Of a DNA stretch of 39,980 nt, positions 1-8,728 are shown piece by piece. Both the position numbers and the translations under genes were made by a program. The notes beneath the pieces are model-generated. The model saw nothing but the letters and a program-made list of their open reading frames with translations. It was not told where the DNA came from and made no database searches. Positions within the stretch are counted from its first letter, which is position 1. Each line of letters begins with the position of its first letter. Source of the stretch: an uncultured Neisseriaceae bacterium (GTDB lineage Bacteria; Pseudomonadota; Gammaproteobacteria; Burkholderiales; Neisseriaceae); the NCBI GenBank assembly GCA_946481965.1, contig CAMLPN010000018.1, positions 1 to 39,980 on the forward strand, read 5' to 3'.

Positions 1-243
1 TTAAGTCAATTGAAATATAACGTTATAATGACATTTCTAGTCAGGAAGTTTTGAAAACCATCAAAACAGAAAAAATAAAGAAAGTGAAATAATCAATGTA
101 GGCTTGAATTTATTAGGTTTGCACTAATTATCCGCCTCATTGTAGCTACAAATACTAGATAATGGTATATTTTTCAATGATACCGTAGTATATGGACTGA
201 AATTTGCTTGGCAGGATTAGTTAAAATAAAAGGAATTATGGTC

Positions 244-1221
244 ATGAAAATCGGGGTTTTGGGTGCTGGAGCATGGGGAACGGCCTTAGGCATTCATTTT
301 GCTTTACATGGGCATCAGGTGTGGTTATGGTCACATAATGTTGAACATGTGCGACAATTGCAGCAACAACGTAGCAATGCGCGTTATCTGCCCGATTTTC
401 TTTTGCCAGATAATCTTATTCCGAGTAATGAATTCAGTGATGCCAATTTAATTATTATCGCTACTCCGGTGTCTGCATTGCGCCAAAGTGCGGTAAAACT
501 GGTCGCTGCTGGCCTTGGTAATGTCCCTGTTATTGCTGCCTGTAAAGGTTTTGAGCAACAGTCTGGATTTTTGCCTCATCAAGTACTGGCTGAGGTTATG
601 CCAAATAATAATAGTGTCGGTGTGTTATCTGGACCTAGCTTTGCGCAAGAACTGGCACAACAATTGCCTTGTGCTGTCACTTTAGCTTCTGCCAATTTTG
701 AGTGGATTCAACAATTGGCCATTCAGCTGAATAATAATGTTCTACGTTTATATGCTAATGAAGATGTAATCGGTGCAGCAGTAGGTGGCGCAGTTAAAAA
801 TGTCATGGCAATAGCAACTGGTATTGCTGATGGCTTGAACTATGGTATTAATGCTCGAGTAGCGTTGATGACTCGTGGAATGGCGGAAATTGGACGCCTA
901 AATCAGGCCTTAGGTGGGCAGCCTTCTACATTGATGGGACTGTCTGGAATGGGGGATTTAATTCTTACTTGCACTGGGTCTTTATCACGTAACAGGCGAG
1001 TGGGCTTATTGCTGGCTGAAGGTAAATCCCTACCCGAGGCATTAACGACACTTGGACATGTAGCTGAGGGGGTTTATACTGTCGAAGAGGTATGCCGTCA
1101 GGCAGCCAAATTAGAAGTAGATATGCCAATTGCTTCTGTTTTACAGCAATTATTTCATGGTCAAATTAAAGTAGGGGTGATGGCTGAAATATTAATGGAA
1201 CGGTCACCCAAGACAGAATAG
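244..1221 (+). CDS. gpsA: Glycerol-3-phosphate dehydrogenase [NAD(P)+]
   Basis: Cytosolic enzyme that reduces dihydroxyacetone phosphate to sn-glycerol 3-phosphate, the backbone for phospholipid synthesis. The N-terminal Rossmann motif GAGAWGTALG (residues about 7-16), the CKGFEQ segment, and GGAVKNV with the expected catalytic lysine near residue 185 are all present. The length of 325 aa is normal for the family. The frame stays open upstream to a TTG at 208, but the family starts directly at MKIGVLG. ATG 244 also has an AAAGGA ribosome site ending about 9 nt upstream, whereas ATG 238 is only 3 nt from it. It is followed by the coiled-coil gene and zapA in the same direction. Identification is secure; only the start is a choice. 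Confidence 0.96.
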   Translation: MKIGVLGAGAWGTALGIHFALHGHQVWLWSHNVEHVRQLQQQRSNARYLPDFLLPDNLIPSNEFSDANLIIIATPVSALRQSAVKLVAAGLGNVPVIAACKGFEQQSGFLPHQVLAEVMPNNNSVGVLSGPSFAQELAQQLPCAVTLASANFEWIQQLAIQLNNNVLRLYANEDVIGAAVGGAVKNVMAIATGIADGLNYGINARVALMTRGMAEIGRLNQALGGQPSTLMGLSGMGDLILTCTGSLSRNRRVGLLLAEGKSLPEALTTLGHVAEGVYTVEEVCRQAAKLEVDMPIASVLQQLFHGQIKVGVMAEILMERSPKTE

Positions 1222-1305
1222 AAATTATTTACAGGGGCGATCTTCTGGATTGGACGTGAATGAATCAATTAAACAGCGTGTTTTGAAAAACGAAAGCGGT
1301 CAGTA

Positions 1306-1632
1306 ATGGAAAAGCAATTAGAACAACTGGAAGACTGCCTTAAACGCTTGGTCTTAAATTTTAATACTGTGCTGGCAGAAAAAGAAAAACTGTCTAAACA
1401 GATAATATTATTAAAAGATCAGTTGCACAAGCAAGTCTCCACTACTCAAATGGAGCGTGAAGAATTAATTAAGCAGTATGAGCAAGAAAAATTTCATTTG
1501 CAAGAAATCATGCAAGCCAGAATTGATGATTTAGTTCTGGAAAATAATCGTTTTAAATCTGCGCTGGAAAACTCCAGAGCTGATTTGCAACGTTTATTAC
1601 AACGCTTACCGATATCTCAGGGAGAAGATTAA
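1306..1632 (+). CDS. Small coiled-coil protein upstream of zapA
   Basis: A 108-aa, highly charged protein with no signal peptide or membrane segment. Heptad-like spacing of Leu and Ile from residue 1 to about 98 predicts one long coiled coil. The stop codon overlaps the zapA start (TAATG at 1630-1634), so the two are probably translationally coupled. Small coiled-coil genes directly before zapA are common in proteobacteria, and a ZapB-like role in Z-ring bundling is a reasonable inference from size and position. The sequence has no motif that proves this. No strong ribosome site precedes ATG 1306. Confidence 0.8.
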   Translation: MEKQLEQLEDCLKRLVLNFNTVLAEKEKLSKQIILLKDQLHKQVSTTQMEREELIKQYEQEKFHLQEIMQARIDDLVLENNRFKSALENSRADLQRLLQRLPISQGED

Positions 1633-1922
1633 TGGACGAAATTCAACAAGTCAGAGTGGAAATTCTTGGTCGTCCCTTTAATATTGGTACGCCTAAAAGT
1701 GAACATGAAACGCTCATGCAAGCAGTTAAAATGTTGAATGAAAAGATAATTGCTATACAGAGTTCAGGCAGAGTAATTGAAAATGATAAAATCGTTATTA
1801 TGGCTGCATTGAATTTGGCACATGATCTGCTTAAATTTACTATGCACGGAGATTTGGCAATTGGAGATTTTGAGCGTAAAATACAGGGTATGATTAAATT
1901 ATGCGAAGACACTCTGGCGTAA
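1632..1922 (+). CDS. zapA: Cell division protein ZapA
   Basis: A 96-aa cytosolic protein of the ZapA family, which binds FtsZ and stabilises the division ring. The N-terminal VRVEILGRPFNI segment and the central helix with EKI and DKIVIMAALNLAHDLL are typical of the family. The length fits the usual 90-110 aa. It overlaps the preceding coiled-coil gene by one base. The 6S RNA gene directly downstream is the classical zapA (ygfE)-ssrS arrangement and supports both calls. An open frame on the opposite strand across this gene is a shadow. Confidence 0.93.
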   Translation: MDEIQQVRVEILGRPFNIGTPKSEHETLMQAVKMLNEKIIAIQSSGRVIENDKIVIMAALNLAHDLLKFTMHGDLAIGDFERKIQGMIKLCEDTLA

Positions 1923-1936
1923 TTTAAGTTATTAGT

Positions 1937-2123
1937 TTTCTTCCCCTGCGATGTTCGTAAGGGCATATATTCCTTTGAACCAATAATTCGCTTTTTTAGC
2001 TGTTGGGTAATAGTGGGCGTGAGCATTCTTCTTTTGGAATGAACCCGAAGCTATTCGATACGGCTAGCCTTGTCCCAAAGGTTCAAGCGGATGGAGTCCA
2101 ATGCGGCATTTGTGGGGGAAACC
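1937..2123 (+). ncRNA. ssrS: 6S RNA
   Basis: About 185 nt immediately after zapA with 6S RNA hallmarks. The 5' segment has GATGTTCGTAAGGGC, comparable to E. coli GATGTTCGCAAGCGGGC. The interior has GTGAGCAT, and the 3' arm has GGTTCAAGCGG and GCGGCAT. The ends can pair as TTCCCC (1941-1946) with GGGGAA (2115-2120), closing the long rod with the central bubble that mimics an open promoter and binds sigma-70 RNA polymerase. An intrinsic terminator follows at 2131. Exact ends are estimates, because 6S RNA is normally processed from a longer transcript. Confidence 0.88.
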
Positions 2124-2130
2124 AGATAGA

Positions 2131-2161
2131 AGCTACCTGAATAATTCAGGTAGCTTTTTTC
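2131..2161 (+). terminator. Intrinsic terminator of zapA-6S RNA, with DUS-like arms
   Basis: A perfect 10-bp stem (AGCTACCTGA / TCAGGTAGCT) with the loop ATAAT, followed by six T residues. Each arm contains GCTACCTGAA or nearly so, which resembles the Eikenella-type DNA uptake sequence dialect. In Neisseriaceae, paired uptake sequences often double as terminators. Confidence 0.9.
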
Positions 2162-3296
2162 TTTGCTTATAAGTATTGTTTTTTGCTGAGTTTTAACAGT
2201 CATAAATACATCGCGCAGAAAAATTTCAAAAACTGATTATCTGAGGCATAAAATCGATATCAATACATAAATTAATTCATGGTTATCATATATTGAATTT
2301 AATAAAATTAATGGTATTTAAATGATGTGAGATAAAACTTTTAAATTACTCATATTTAATAAATATTAAAATAAATCAATTATTTATTATTAGTAATTTA
2401 TAGCTATGACAACTGTTTTAAGCTATCGCGTTGGGCTTCTGTTTTTATAAAAATCATGGAGTAATTGAAATCAATGCTCTGTAGTTTCATCTAAGTAAGA
2501 TGGATTTACCAAGTTTATAGTGACTAAAAAATATTAAATATGAGTGATATTTTACAGTAAAGGTTAGTATGGAAAATGGGTTATTGCATTATCTGCAATA
2601 AAAATATGCTCGTTATCGGTTTATGCTTATGATTTATACCGTTTTCATCTGCTAGTCATGAAAGAAAATGGTAGTTGGTATTTGTTAAAGCCGAATCGTT
2701 GCCAGTATATCGATAACTTAATGATTTCTAAATCGACAATAGCCATTACTGATTGGTTTAATGATAGCTTGGTCGCTAAATTTATCCTATGCCTATGTGG
2801 CAGTTTATATTGATAAATATCTTTCAATACATGATCAAGTGATGCAGCTAGTTTAGTGTAAGCGATAAAAGAAATTCTAAATATTATGCTAGATTGACTA
2901 ATTAGTGCCTTTTATTGATTACTATTATGGCAAAAAATAATTATTTAACTAAGTATCATGAATTCTAAGTATTGATTATCTTTATTCTGCCATTTGAAAT
3001 AATAATACGATTGACTAATGCTTTTTAAGTGGATAATCCTTTTATATTAACTAGATAAGTAATCTGGTCTGACACTAATAAAAACTTAAGGCCTTTACTT
3101 TAGTTTATTGCGGTTTTAACGCTTAAATAAGGTAAAATCAACCCACTAATTAGCTGAATTAGGGTTGTGTGAATAGTTGCAGTTAATCATGTTTGCTGAA
3201 TTATTTCAAGTACCACAGTAAGCTGATTGTGCTAATCTGTTTTCTTTTTATCTATTTTAATACTGGCCGATCTGAGCAATAACGGCGTGAATCATT
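2162..3296. other. AT-rich spacer between 6S RNA and dnaE
   Basis: A stretch of 1.1 kb with no intact gene. It holds the decayed small secreted-protein gene at 2569-2856 (listed separately). The remainder has only short broken frames. The dnaE promoter should lie in the last few hundred bases, but I could not pick out a convincing -35/-10 pair. Confidence 0.6.
2569..2856 (+). pseudogene. Decayed gene for a small secreted protein (about 94 aa)
   Basis: ATG 2569 has an AAAGG ribosome site 5 nt upstream, but the frame breaks after three codons in a run of four A (2573-2576). Restoring one A gives a start MEKWVIALSA, a hydrophobic stretch and a signal-peptidase-like SVYAYD. The frame then stays open through LYRFHLLV, WYLLKPN and DWFNDSLVAKF. 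A second single-base indel near 2782-2788 shifts into YAYVAVYIDKYLSIHDQV and a TAG at 2854. One base added at the first site and one removed at the second give a single 94-codon frame. I do not recognise the family. The signal peptide, the ribosome site and the two-indel repair make chance unlikely but not excluded. Confidence 0.45.
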
Positions 3297-6200
3297 ATGT
3301 CTGAAAAATTACAATACATTCCTCTGCGTTTGCATACTGAGTTTTCTATTGAAGATGGCATTGTACGCATTAAAGAAGCAATCAAATATGCGCTGGATTT
3401 AGGCATACCTGCACTTGGTATCAGTGATTTGATGAATGTATTTGGGTTGGTGAAATTTTATAAAGCTTGCCGTAATGCCGGAATCAAACCAATCATCGGT
3501 GCTGATGTGCGACTGGAAAATCCAGAAAATCCGGATAAACCATTTCGACTGATGCTGTTAGTTAAAAATCATGCTGGTTATCTTCGATTAAACAATTTGT
3601 TGACTGATGCCTATGTAGGATCAGACAGAAATCCCAGTCAGCCGGTTATATGCCAGCACTCACTGGCTGCAGGCGATAATAGTGGTCTGATTTGTTTGTC
3701 TGGTGCCCAGTATGGTGAAATTGGTCAGGCATTACTGGCGCAGAAGGATGAAGTAGCAGCTCAGGCATGTGAGAAGTATCAACAATGGTTTGGTGACCGC
3801 TTTTATCTAGAAATTCAGCGTTTAACGGAACGGCCGGAATGGGAGACAGTGGTGGCAGGCAGTGTGGCTCTGGCAAGCCAATATCAATTACCTGTCGTTG
3901 CGACACATCCAACTCAGTTTATTAAAGCCGATGATTTTCAGGCACATGAAGCCAGAGTATGTATTGCCAGTGGTTATGTTCTGGGCGATAAGCGTCGTCC
4001 ACATGACTTTGTTTCCAGTCAGTATTTTGCTACGCCTGAAGAAATGATCAGTCGTTTTGCCGATATTCCACAAGCATTGCAAAATACGGTAGCGATTGCA
4101 CAGCGTTGTAATCTGACCCTGACATTAGGTGAACATTATCTGCCTTTATTTCCAACGCCAGATGGTATGACATTGGATGATTTACTCACACATTTGAGTA
4201 ATGAGGGTTTGCGCGAGCGCATGGCTGTTCTTTATCCTGATGAAGCGCAACGAGCAGAAAAAATGCCTGAGTATCAACAACGTTTGGATTATGAACTGAG
4301 TATTATTATTCAGATGCAATTTCCTGGATATTTTTTGATCGTACAGGACTTTATTAACTGGGCAAAACAAAATGGATGTCCAGTTGGTCCGGGGCGTGGT
4401 TCTGGTGCAGGCTCTCTGGTTGCCTATTCGTTAAAAATTACTGATTTGGATCCGTTACGCTATAACCTGCTGTTTGAGCGCTTTTTAAATCCTGAACGCG
4501 TATCTATGCCAGACTTTGATATTGATTTTTGTCAGGAAAACCGTTGGCGCGTTATTCAGTATGTACGACATAAATATGGCGTGCCTGCCGTTAGCCAGAT
4601 AGTTACTTTTGGCACAATGTCTTCGAAATCAGTGGTGCGTGACGTTGGCAGAGTCTTGGATTTGCCTTTTGGATTATGTGACCGCCTGTCTAAACTCATA
4701 CCGGTAGAAGCCAATAAACCTTTGAGTCTGACTAAGGCCATGCAGGCGGAACCACAAATCAATCAACTTTTGCATGAGGAAGAAGCAGAAGAATTAATGA
4801 CTCTGGCTCTGAAACTAGAAGATCTAACCCGCGGACTGGGCATGCATGCCGGGGGTGTGTTGATGGCACCGGGTAAAATTGCTGATTTTTGTCCGATCTA
4901 TCAAGCCAGTGGTGAGGATGCTTCACCTGTATCCATGTTGGATAAAGATGATGTGGAGCAAATAGGTCTGGTTAAGTTTGACTTTTTGGGACTGCGAAAT
5001 CTGACCATTATTGAAATGGCGCAGGATTTTATTCTTAAAACCACCGGTGAAAAGATTGATGTCAATCATATTCCTTTAGACGATGAGGTAACTTATGCCA
5101 GTATTTTCGCCAAAGGCAATACCACGGCAGTTTTCCAGTTTGAGTCGGTAGGTATGAAAAAAATGTTAGTAACGGCCAAACCAACTAAATTTGAAGAAAT
5201 TATTGCCTTTGTGGCTTTATACCGACCCGGACCTATGGATTTGATACCGGATTTTATCCGACGTATGCATGGAGAAGAAAAGGTTGAATATCTGCACCCA
5301 TTTCTGGAGCCTGTGCTTGATTCGACATACGGTATCATGGTTTATCAGGAACAAGTGATGCAGGCCGCGCAGGTTTGCGGTGGTTATACACTTGGTGGTG
5401 CTGATTTATTACGCCGAGCCATGGGAAAGAAAAAGGTTGAAGAAATGGTTAAGCATCGAGCCATTTTTGAGGCCGGAGCAGCCAAAAAAGGGATAGATAA
5501 AAATACGGCTAACGAAATTTTCAATTATATGGAAAAATTTGCTGGCTATGGTTTTAATAAGTCTCATGCAGCTGCCTATGCGCTGGTTTCCTATCAGACA
5601 GCATGGCTAAAATGTCATTACCTGGCTGAATATCTGGCAGCAACTATGTCCAGTGAATTGACCAATACAGATCAGCTGAAAATATTTGTCGATGACGGTG
5701 TGGATAATGGTATAAATTTTTTACCGCCGAGTGTAAATCATTCTGAATACCGTTTTACTCCTGATAATCAAAAACAGATTCGCTATGGGTTAGGTGCCAT
5801 AAAGGGTACAGGCGAAGGTGCTGTCGAAGCGATAGTGCAAGCACGTAAACAAGGTGGAGCTTTTACTGATTTATTCGATTTTTGTCAGCGTGTGGATCGA
5901 CAGCATCTTAATCGTCGTACTATGGAAGCTTTAGTGCGTGCTGGTGCTTTTGATGAACTGAATGCTAACCGTGCCCAGCTATTGGCTAATATTGGTCTGG
6001 CAATCGAAAATGCCGAACAACTAGCTGCTAATGCTAATCAGGGTGGCTTATTTGATATGGTTGAAGATGCGATTGAACCTTTACAAATGATCGAAGTTAA
6101 ACCTTGGAGCCTGGCAGAAAAACTGGCGGAAGAAAAACAGGCCATTGGTTTCTATTTTTCCGGTCATCCTTTTGAACCTTATGCAGATAAGGTGCGTGAG

Positions 6201-6746
6201 CTGGTAAGTTCTAAACTGGCTGCACTTAAGCCATCTAATAACAAACAGAAACTGGCTGGTTTTGTTACATCAGTACGTTACATTATGGGTAAACGAGGCA
6301 AGTTTGCTGTGGTGTTGCTGGAAGATGGTACAGCTAAACAGGAAGTTGTGGTAGCAGGTCAGGCTTTAGAAGACTACGGACATCATCTTAAAGCTGATCA
6401 GGTATTAATTATGGAATGTAAGGTTGCTGTAGATGAATATAATGGTGGCGGTGGATTGCGTGTCACTGCAGATAACGCGTTCTCATTAGCAGAAGCTTAT
6501 GCACGTTCTGCACGAAGCCTACAACTATCCATTAATAGCGATTCATCGATAGAGCAGTTGGCGATTTTATTACAGCCTTATTGTGAAGGTAAGGGCGGAC
6601 ATGTACTGCTTAAGTTTTGTTGTCAAAATGAACAAGCTTATGGTGAATTAAGAACCCCAGCAAGCTGGTTAATTAATCTGGAAGCTCAATTATTGGAAAA
6701 ACTGCATGAATTATTAGGGGAGGAGGCAGTAGAAGTTCATTTTTAA
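3297..6746 (+). CDS. dnaE: DNA polymerase III alpha subunit
   Basis: Replicative polymerase subunit, 1149 aa, the normal size for the proteobacterial DnaE1 class. The N-terminal PHP domain starts at YIPLRLHTEFS (residues about 6-16). The polymerase core has GPGRGSGAGSLVAY and the catalytic acidic motif MPDFDIDFC with Asp406, Asp408 and Asp410. The third aspartate is in KFDFLGLRNLT (Asp562). The QVMQAAQVCGGYTLGGAD and GFNKSHAAAYA motifs follow. An OB-fold (about residues 985-1060) and a C-terminal tau-binding region complete the protein. ATG 3297 gives the expected family N-terminus, although no strong ribosome site is visible. It stands alone as a monocistronic gene. Several short open frames on both strands inside it are shadows. 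Confidence 0.98.
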   Translation: MSEKLQYIPLRLHTEFSIEDGIVRIKEAIKYALDLGIPALGISDLMNVFGLVKFYKACRNAGIKPIIGADVRLENPENPDKPFRLMLLVKNHAGYLRLNNLLTDAYVGSDRNPSQPVICQHSLAAGDNSGLICLSGAQYGEIGQALLAQKDEVAAQACEKYQQWFGDRFYLEIQRLTERPEWETVVAGSVALASQYQLPVVATHPTQFIKADDFQAHEARVCIASGYVLGDKRRPHDFVSSQYFATPEEMISRFADIPQALQNTVAIAQRCNLTLTLGEHYLPLFPTPDGMTLDDLLTHLSNEGLRERMAVLYPDEAQRAEKMPEYQQRLDYELSIIIQMQFPGYFLIVQDFINWAKQNGCPVGPGRGSGAGSLVAYSLKITDLDPLRYNLLFERFLNPERVSMPDFDIDFCQENRWRVIQYVRHKYGVPAVSQIVTFGTMSSKSVVRDVGRVLDLPFGLCDRLSKLIPVEANKPLSLTKAMQAEPQINQLLHEEEAEELMTLALKLEDLTRGLGMHAGGVLMAPGKIADFCPIYQASGEDASPVSMLDKDDVEQIGLVKFDFLGLRNLTIIEMAQDFILKTTGEKIDVNHIPLDDEVTYASIFAKGNTTAVFQFESVGMKKMLVTAKPTKFEEIIAFVALYRPGPMDLIPDFIRRMHGEEKVEYLHPFLEPVLDSTYGIMVYQEQVMQAAQVCGGYTLGGADLLRRAMGKKKVEEMVKHRAIFEAGAAKKGIDKNTANEIFNYMEKFAGYGFNKSHAAAYALVSYQTAWLKCHYLAEYLAATMSSELTNTDQLKIFVDDGVDNGINFLPPSVNHSEYRFTPDNQKQIRYGLGAIKGTGEGAVEAIVQARKQGGAFTDLFDFCQRVDRQHLNRRTMEALVRAGAFDELNANRAQLLANIGLAIENAEQLAANANQGGLFDMVEDAIEPLQMIEVKPWSLAEKLAEEKQAIGFYFSGHPFEPYADKVRELVSSKLAALKPSNNKQKLAGFVTSVRYIMGKRGKFAVVLLEDGTAKQEVVVAGQALEDYGHHLKADQVLIMECKVAVDEYNGGGGLRVTADNAFSLAEAYARSARSLQLSINSDSSIEQLAILLQPYCEGKGGHVLLKFCCQNEQAYGELRTPASWLINLEAQLLEKLHELLGEEAVEVHF

Positions 6747-7308
6747 AATTACTGACTTTTAATATCAATGTTTTTGTGGGGCAGGGTAAGCTTATCAATT
6801 AATAATCTATAATAGGGTAATAATATTGCGTCTTGGTTGTTTCATAGATAGAAGATGAATCACATGATCATAAACAAAAAGTATATAAAAAAATAACAAT
6901 CTAATACTGGTACAGATAAATATAACTTACTGAAGTCATGAACGAATAAGTGCTATGGTTAGTAATATCGACTTAGCATCTATTACGTCAGTTAGCCAAA
7001 AATAAGCTATAAATTTACTATATAGTACCAGTGTTTATCATTATGGCATAAATACTGGATTTGCATTTTCTAAGCAGGTATAGATCAGGTAAGGTGCATA
7101 TTGTATACGTCTATAGATCCCTAGATAAATGCGCTTTATCTGTTACCTTGACAGAAAAAATGGCTGCATGCAGTGCATAACTGCATAAACACTAAATCGG
7201 CAGAAAATCCGGTCTGTGATAAGGTTAAATCAGTTTAAATCAGATCAGGAATAACCATCTATTTAATTAGATAATGAATATTGCCTGATCTGAAAAACAA
7301 GAAATGAA
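6747..7308. other. Spacer between convergent dnaE and L,D-transpeptidase gene
   Basis: No gene is supported in these 562 bp. Two inverted repeats are present. A 19-bp element at 7168-7186 has arms ATGCAGT and ACTGCAT. A 10-bp stem pairs TCAGATCAGG (7240-7249) with CCTGATCTGA (7284-7293), with an inner ATCTA/TAGAT hairpin; it may act as a weak terminator for the minus-strand gene that ends at 7309. Confidence 0.5.
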
Positions 7309-8277
7309 CTACATTAAATTATCAAATCCCTGACTATTGCCAGTTTGTTTTACTTTAGCTTTCGGGACTATAGGTCGGATTGGTGTTATGGTCTGCTCAG
7401 ATTTGTCATTTACATCTTCATTTACTTCAACTGTATTACTTTCTGGAGTAACAGTGTCGTTATTATTGGCAACTTTTTGTTTCAAATGCACGATATCACC
7501 AACGCCATTTGTCCATTGTAATGAACTTAATGCTCCTTTAACTTTGGTTTTCCCCGCTGCACAGCTGATACAGGTTAAGACTCCATTGGGTTTCCCTAAT
7601 ACTGTATTAAGACGGTTCTGATTAATATTTAGATGATGAGCCTGTGCCCATGATTTAATGCTATTATTCAGGCCAGTTTTATTAAGAGAACGTTTATTGT
7701 AAGGATCATGATATATCGCCACCCATATATCATGATCAGCATCAACGTTTACCGATGCCTGCTGATAAATCACTGCTGCATCAGATCCACTTTTTACCGT
7801 AGCAGCAAAATCCAGTGCATTTTTACTGTGTAAGCGGACACAGCCATGACTGCGAACTCCAGGCACACTGCTAGGTGCATTGGTGCCATGAATACCCAAG
7901 CCGAGTTTAGGTTCTCCCAGACGTACAAATACTGGCCCTAAAGGATTTTTCGGTCCAGGTGGCACAGATTTAGTGACGGCTTTACCTTTGGCTGCCATTT
8001 CCCTCTGAATACTTACTGGTACACTCCAAGTAGGATGCGGGATTTTAGCGCCAATTTTGAATTGACCTATAGGTGTCTGGGTGCGAATTTTACCAACAGC
8101 AATAGGATAGGTTTTAATTAGTTTTCCGTCCTGAAACAAAAATAGTCGTAATTGCGGAATATTTAAAATCACTTGCTGCCCCTGCTCTGGTACAGAAAAA
8201 TCAGGAACAGCAACTGCAGCCCTTGCACCGGAAGAAATAGCAAGCGCAGTTAGCGCGCAAAGAGTACGTTTAATCAT
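7309..8277 (-). CDS. Exported L,D-transpeptidase (YkuD domain)
   Basis: Periplasmic enzyme of the YkuD family, which makes 3-3 cross-links in peptidoglycan or attaches proteins to it. The protein is about 322 aa with a signal peptide (MIKRTLCALTALAISSGARA). The catalytic domain begins at ILNIPQLRLFLF and carries the GIHGTN histidine and the SHGCVRL motif with nucleophile Cys146. A C-terminal part adds a CISC pair and a charged, low-complexity tail. The start is uncertain. The frame opens at ATG 8322, but ATG 8277 puts the signal peptide directly at the N-terminus; ATG 8286 is a third option. No neighbour on the same strand suggests an operon. Which reaction it performs cannot be read from the sequence. 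Confidence 0.9.
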   Translation of the reverse strand: MIKRTLCALTALAISSGARAAVAVPDFSVPEQGQQVILNIPQLRLFLFQDGKLIKTYPIAVGKIRTQTPIGQFKIGAKIPHPTWSVPVSIQREMAAKGKAVTKSVPPGPKNPLGPVFVRLGEPKLGLGIHGTNAPSSVPGVRSHGCVRLHSKNALDFAATVKSGSDAAVIYQQASVNVDADHDIWVAIYHDPYNKRSLNKTGLNNSIKSWAQAHHLNINQNRLNTVLGKPNGVLTCISCAAGKTKVKGALSSLQWTNGVGDIVHLKQKVANNNDTVTPESNTVEVNEDVNDKSEQTITPIRPIVPKAKVKQTGNSQGFDNLM

Positions 8278-8538
8278 TATGAACATTAATCCATTATCGC
8301 TATAAATATTGGGCATAATCATAACTTAAATTATTCGCAAATGTGAGAAAATATAAAGATTATGATTAAAAAAAGTTAAATTTTTGTATTTTATGACGCA
8401 TTGCAAAGTGTTTTATATATCTATTTAGTTATGTTTAATTGTATTTTCAAACAGTTTGTACCATAACTAAGATTTCTATTCTCTATAGAGTAGTAATATA
8501 CCAAATTTAATAGGTGCAGCTGGGCAAGGCGAAAGAGC

Positions 8539-8557
8539 GACAATCATTATCAATGTC
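8539..8557. promoter_or_regulatory. Possible Fur box
   Basis: The 19-mer GACAATCATTATCAATGTC matches 14 of 19 positions of the classical Fur consensus and is an imperfect palindrome. It lies about 180 bp before rlmD and 260 bp before the L,D-transpeptidase start, which is far for direct repression of either. AT-rich DNA produces such matches by chance, so this is only a candidate. Confidence 0.22.
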
Positions 8558-8716
8558 ATAATGTCAATGTTAAGACTAAATTTGCCATAGCTGTTTTGCT
8601 GTATGCTGGTTTTGACAAGTATTTCCAAACTCAGAGAAAATACACTCAAGAAAGTGTCAGTCTAAATTAAGATGACTAAAAAATATTTCTTCCTTAATTT
8701 TATGCTATTTATTGTT

Positions 8717-8722
8717 GAAGGA
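8717..8722 (+). promoter_or_regulatory. Ribosome binding site that fixes the rlmD TTG start
   Basis: GAAGGA ends 6 nt before TTG 8729. No in-frame ATG or GTG exists between here and the conserved TRAM domain, so the site supports TTG as the true start codon. Confidence 0.7.
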
Positions 8723-8728
8723 TTTTGA

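Larger units (their letters stand above)
8278..8728. other. Divergent intergenic region, L,D-transpeptidase and rlmD
   Basis: AT-rich 450 bp that must carry promoters for both flanking genes. No coding sequence is supported. A Fur-box-like 19-mer lies at 8539-8557 (separate entry). I see no convincing -35/-10 pair. Confidence 0.5.

Noticed and set aside
2645-2827. Minus-strand open frame of 60 codons between 6S RNA and dnaE
   Set aside because: It is antisense to the better-supported decayed secreted-protein gene and has no ribosome site or recognisable motif.
7168-7186. 19-bp inverted repeat with arms ATGCAGT and ACTGCAT
   Set aside because: It lies between convergent genes where no operator is expected, has no T run, and no second copy was seen.
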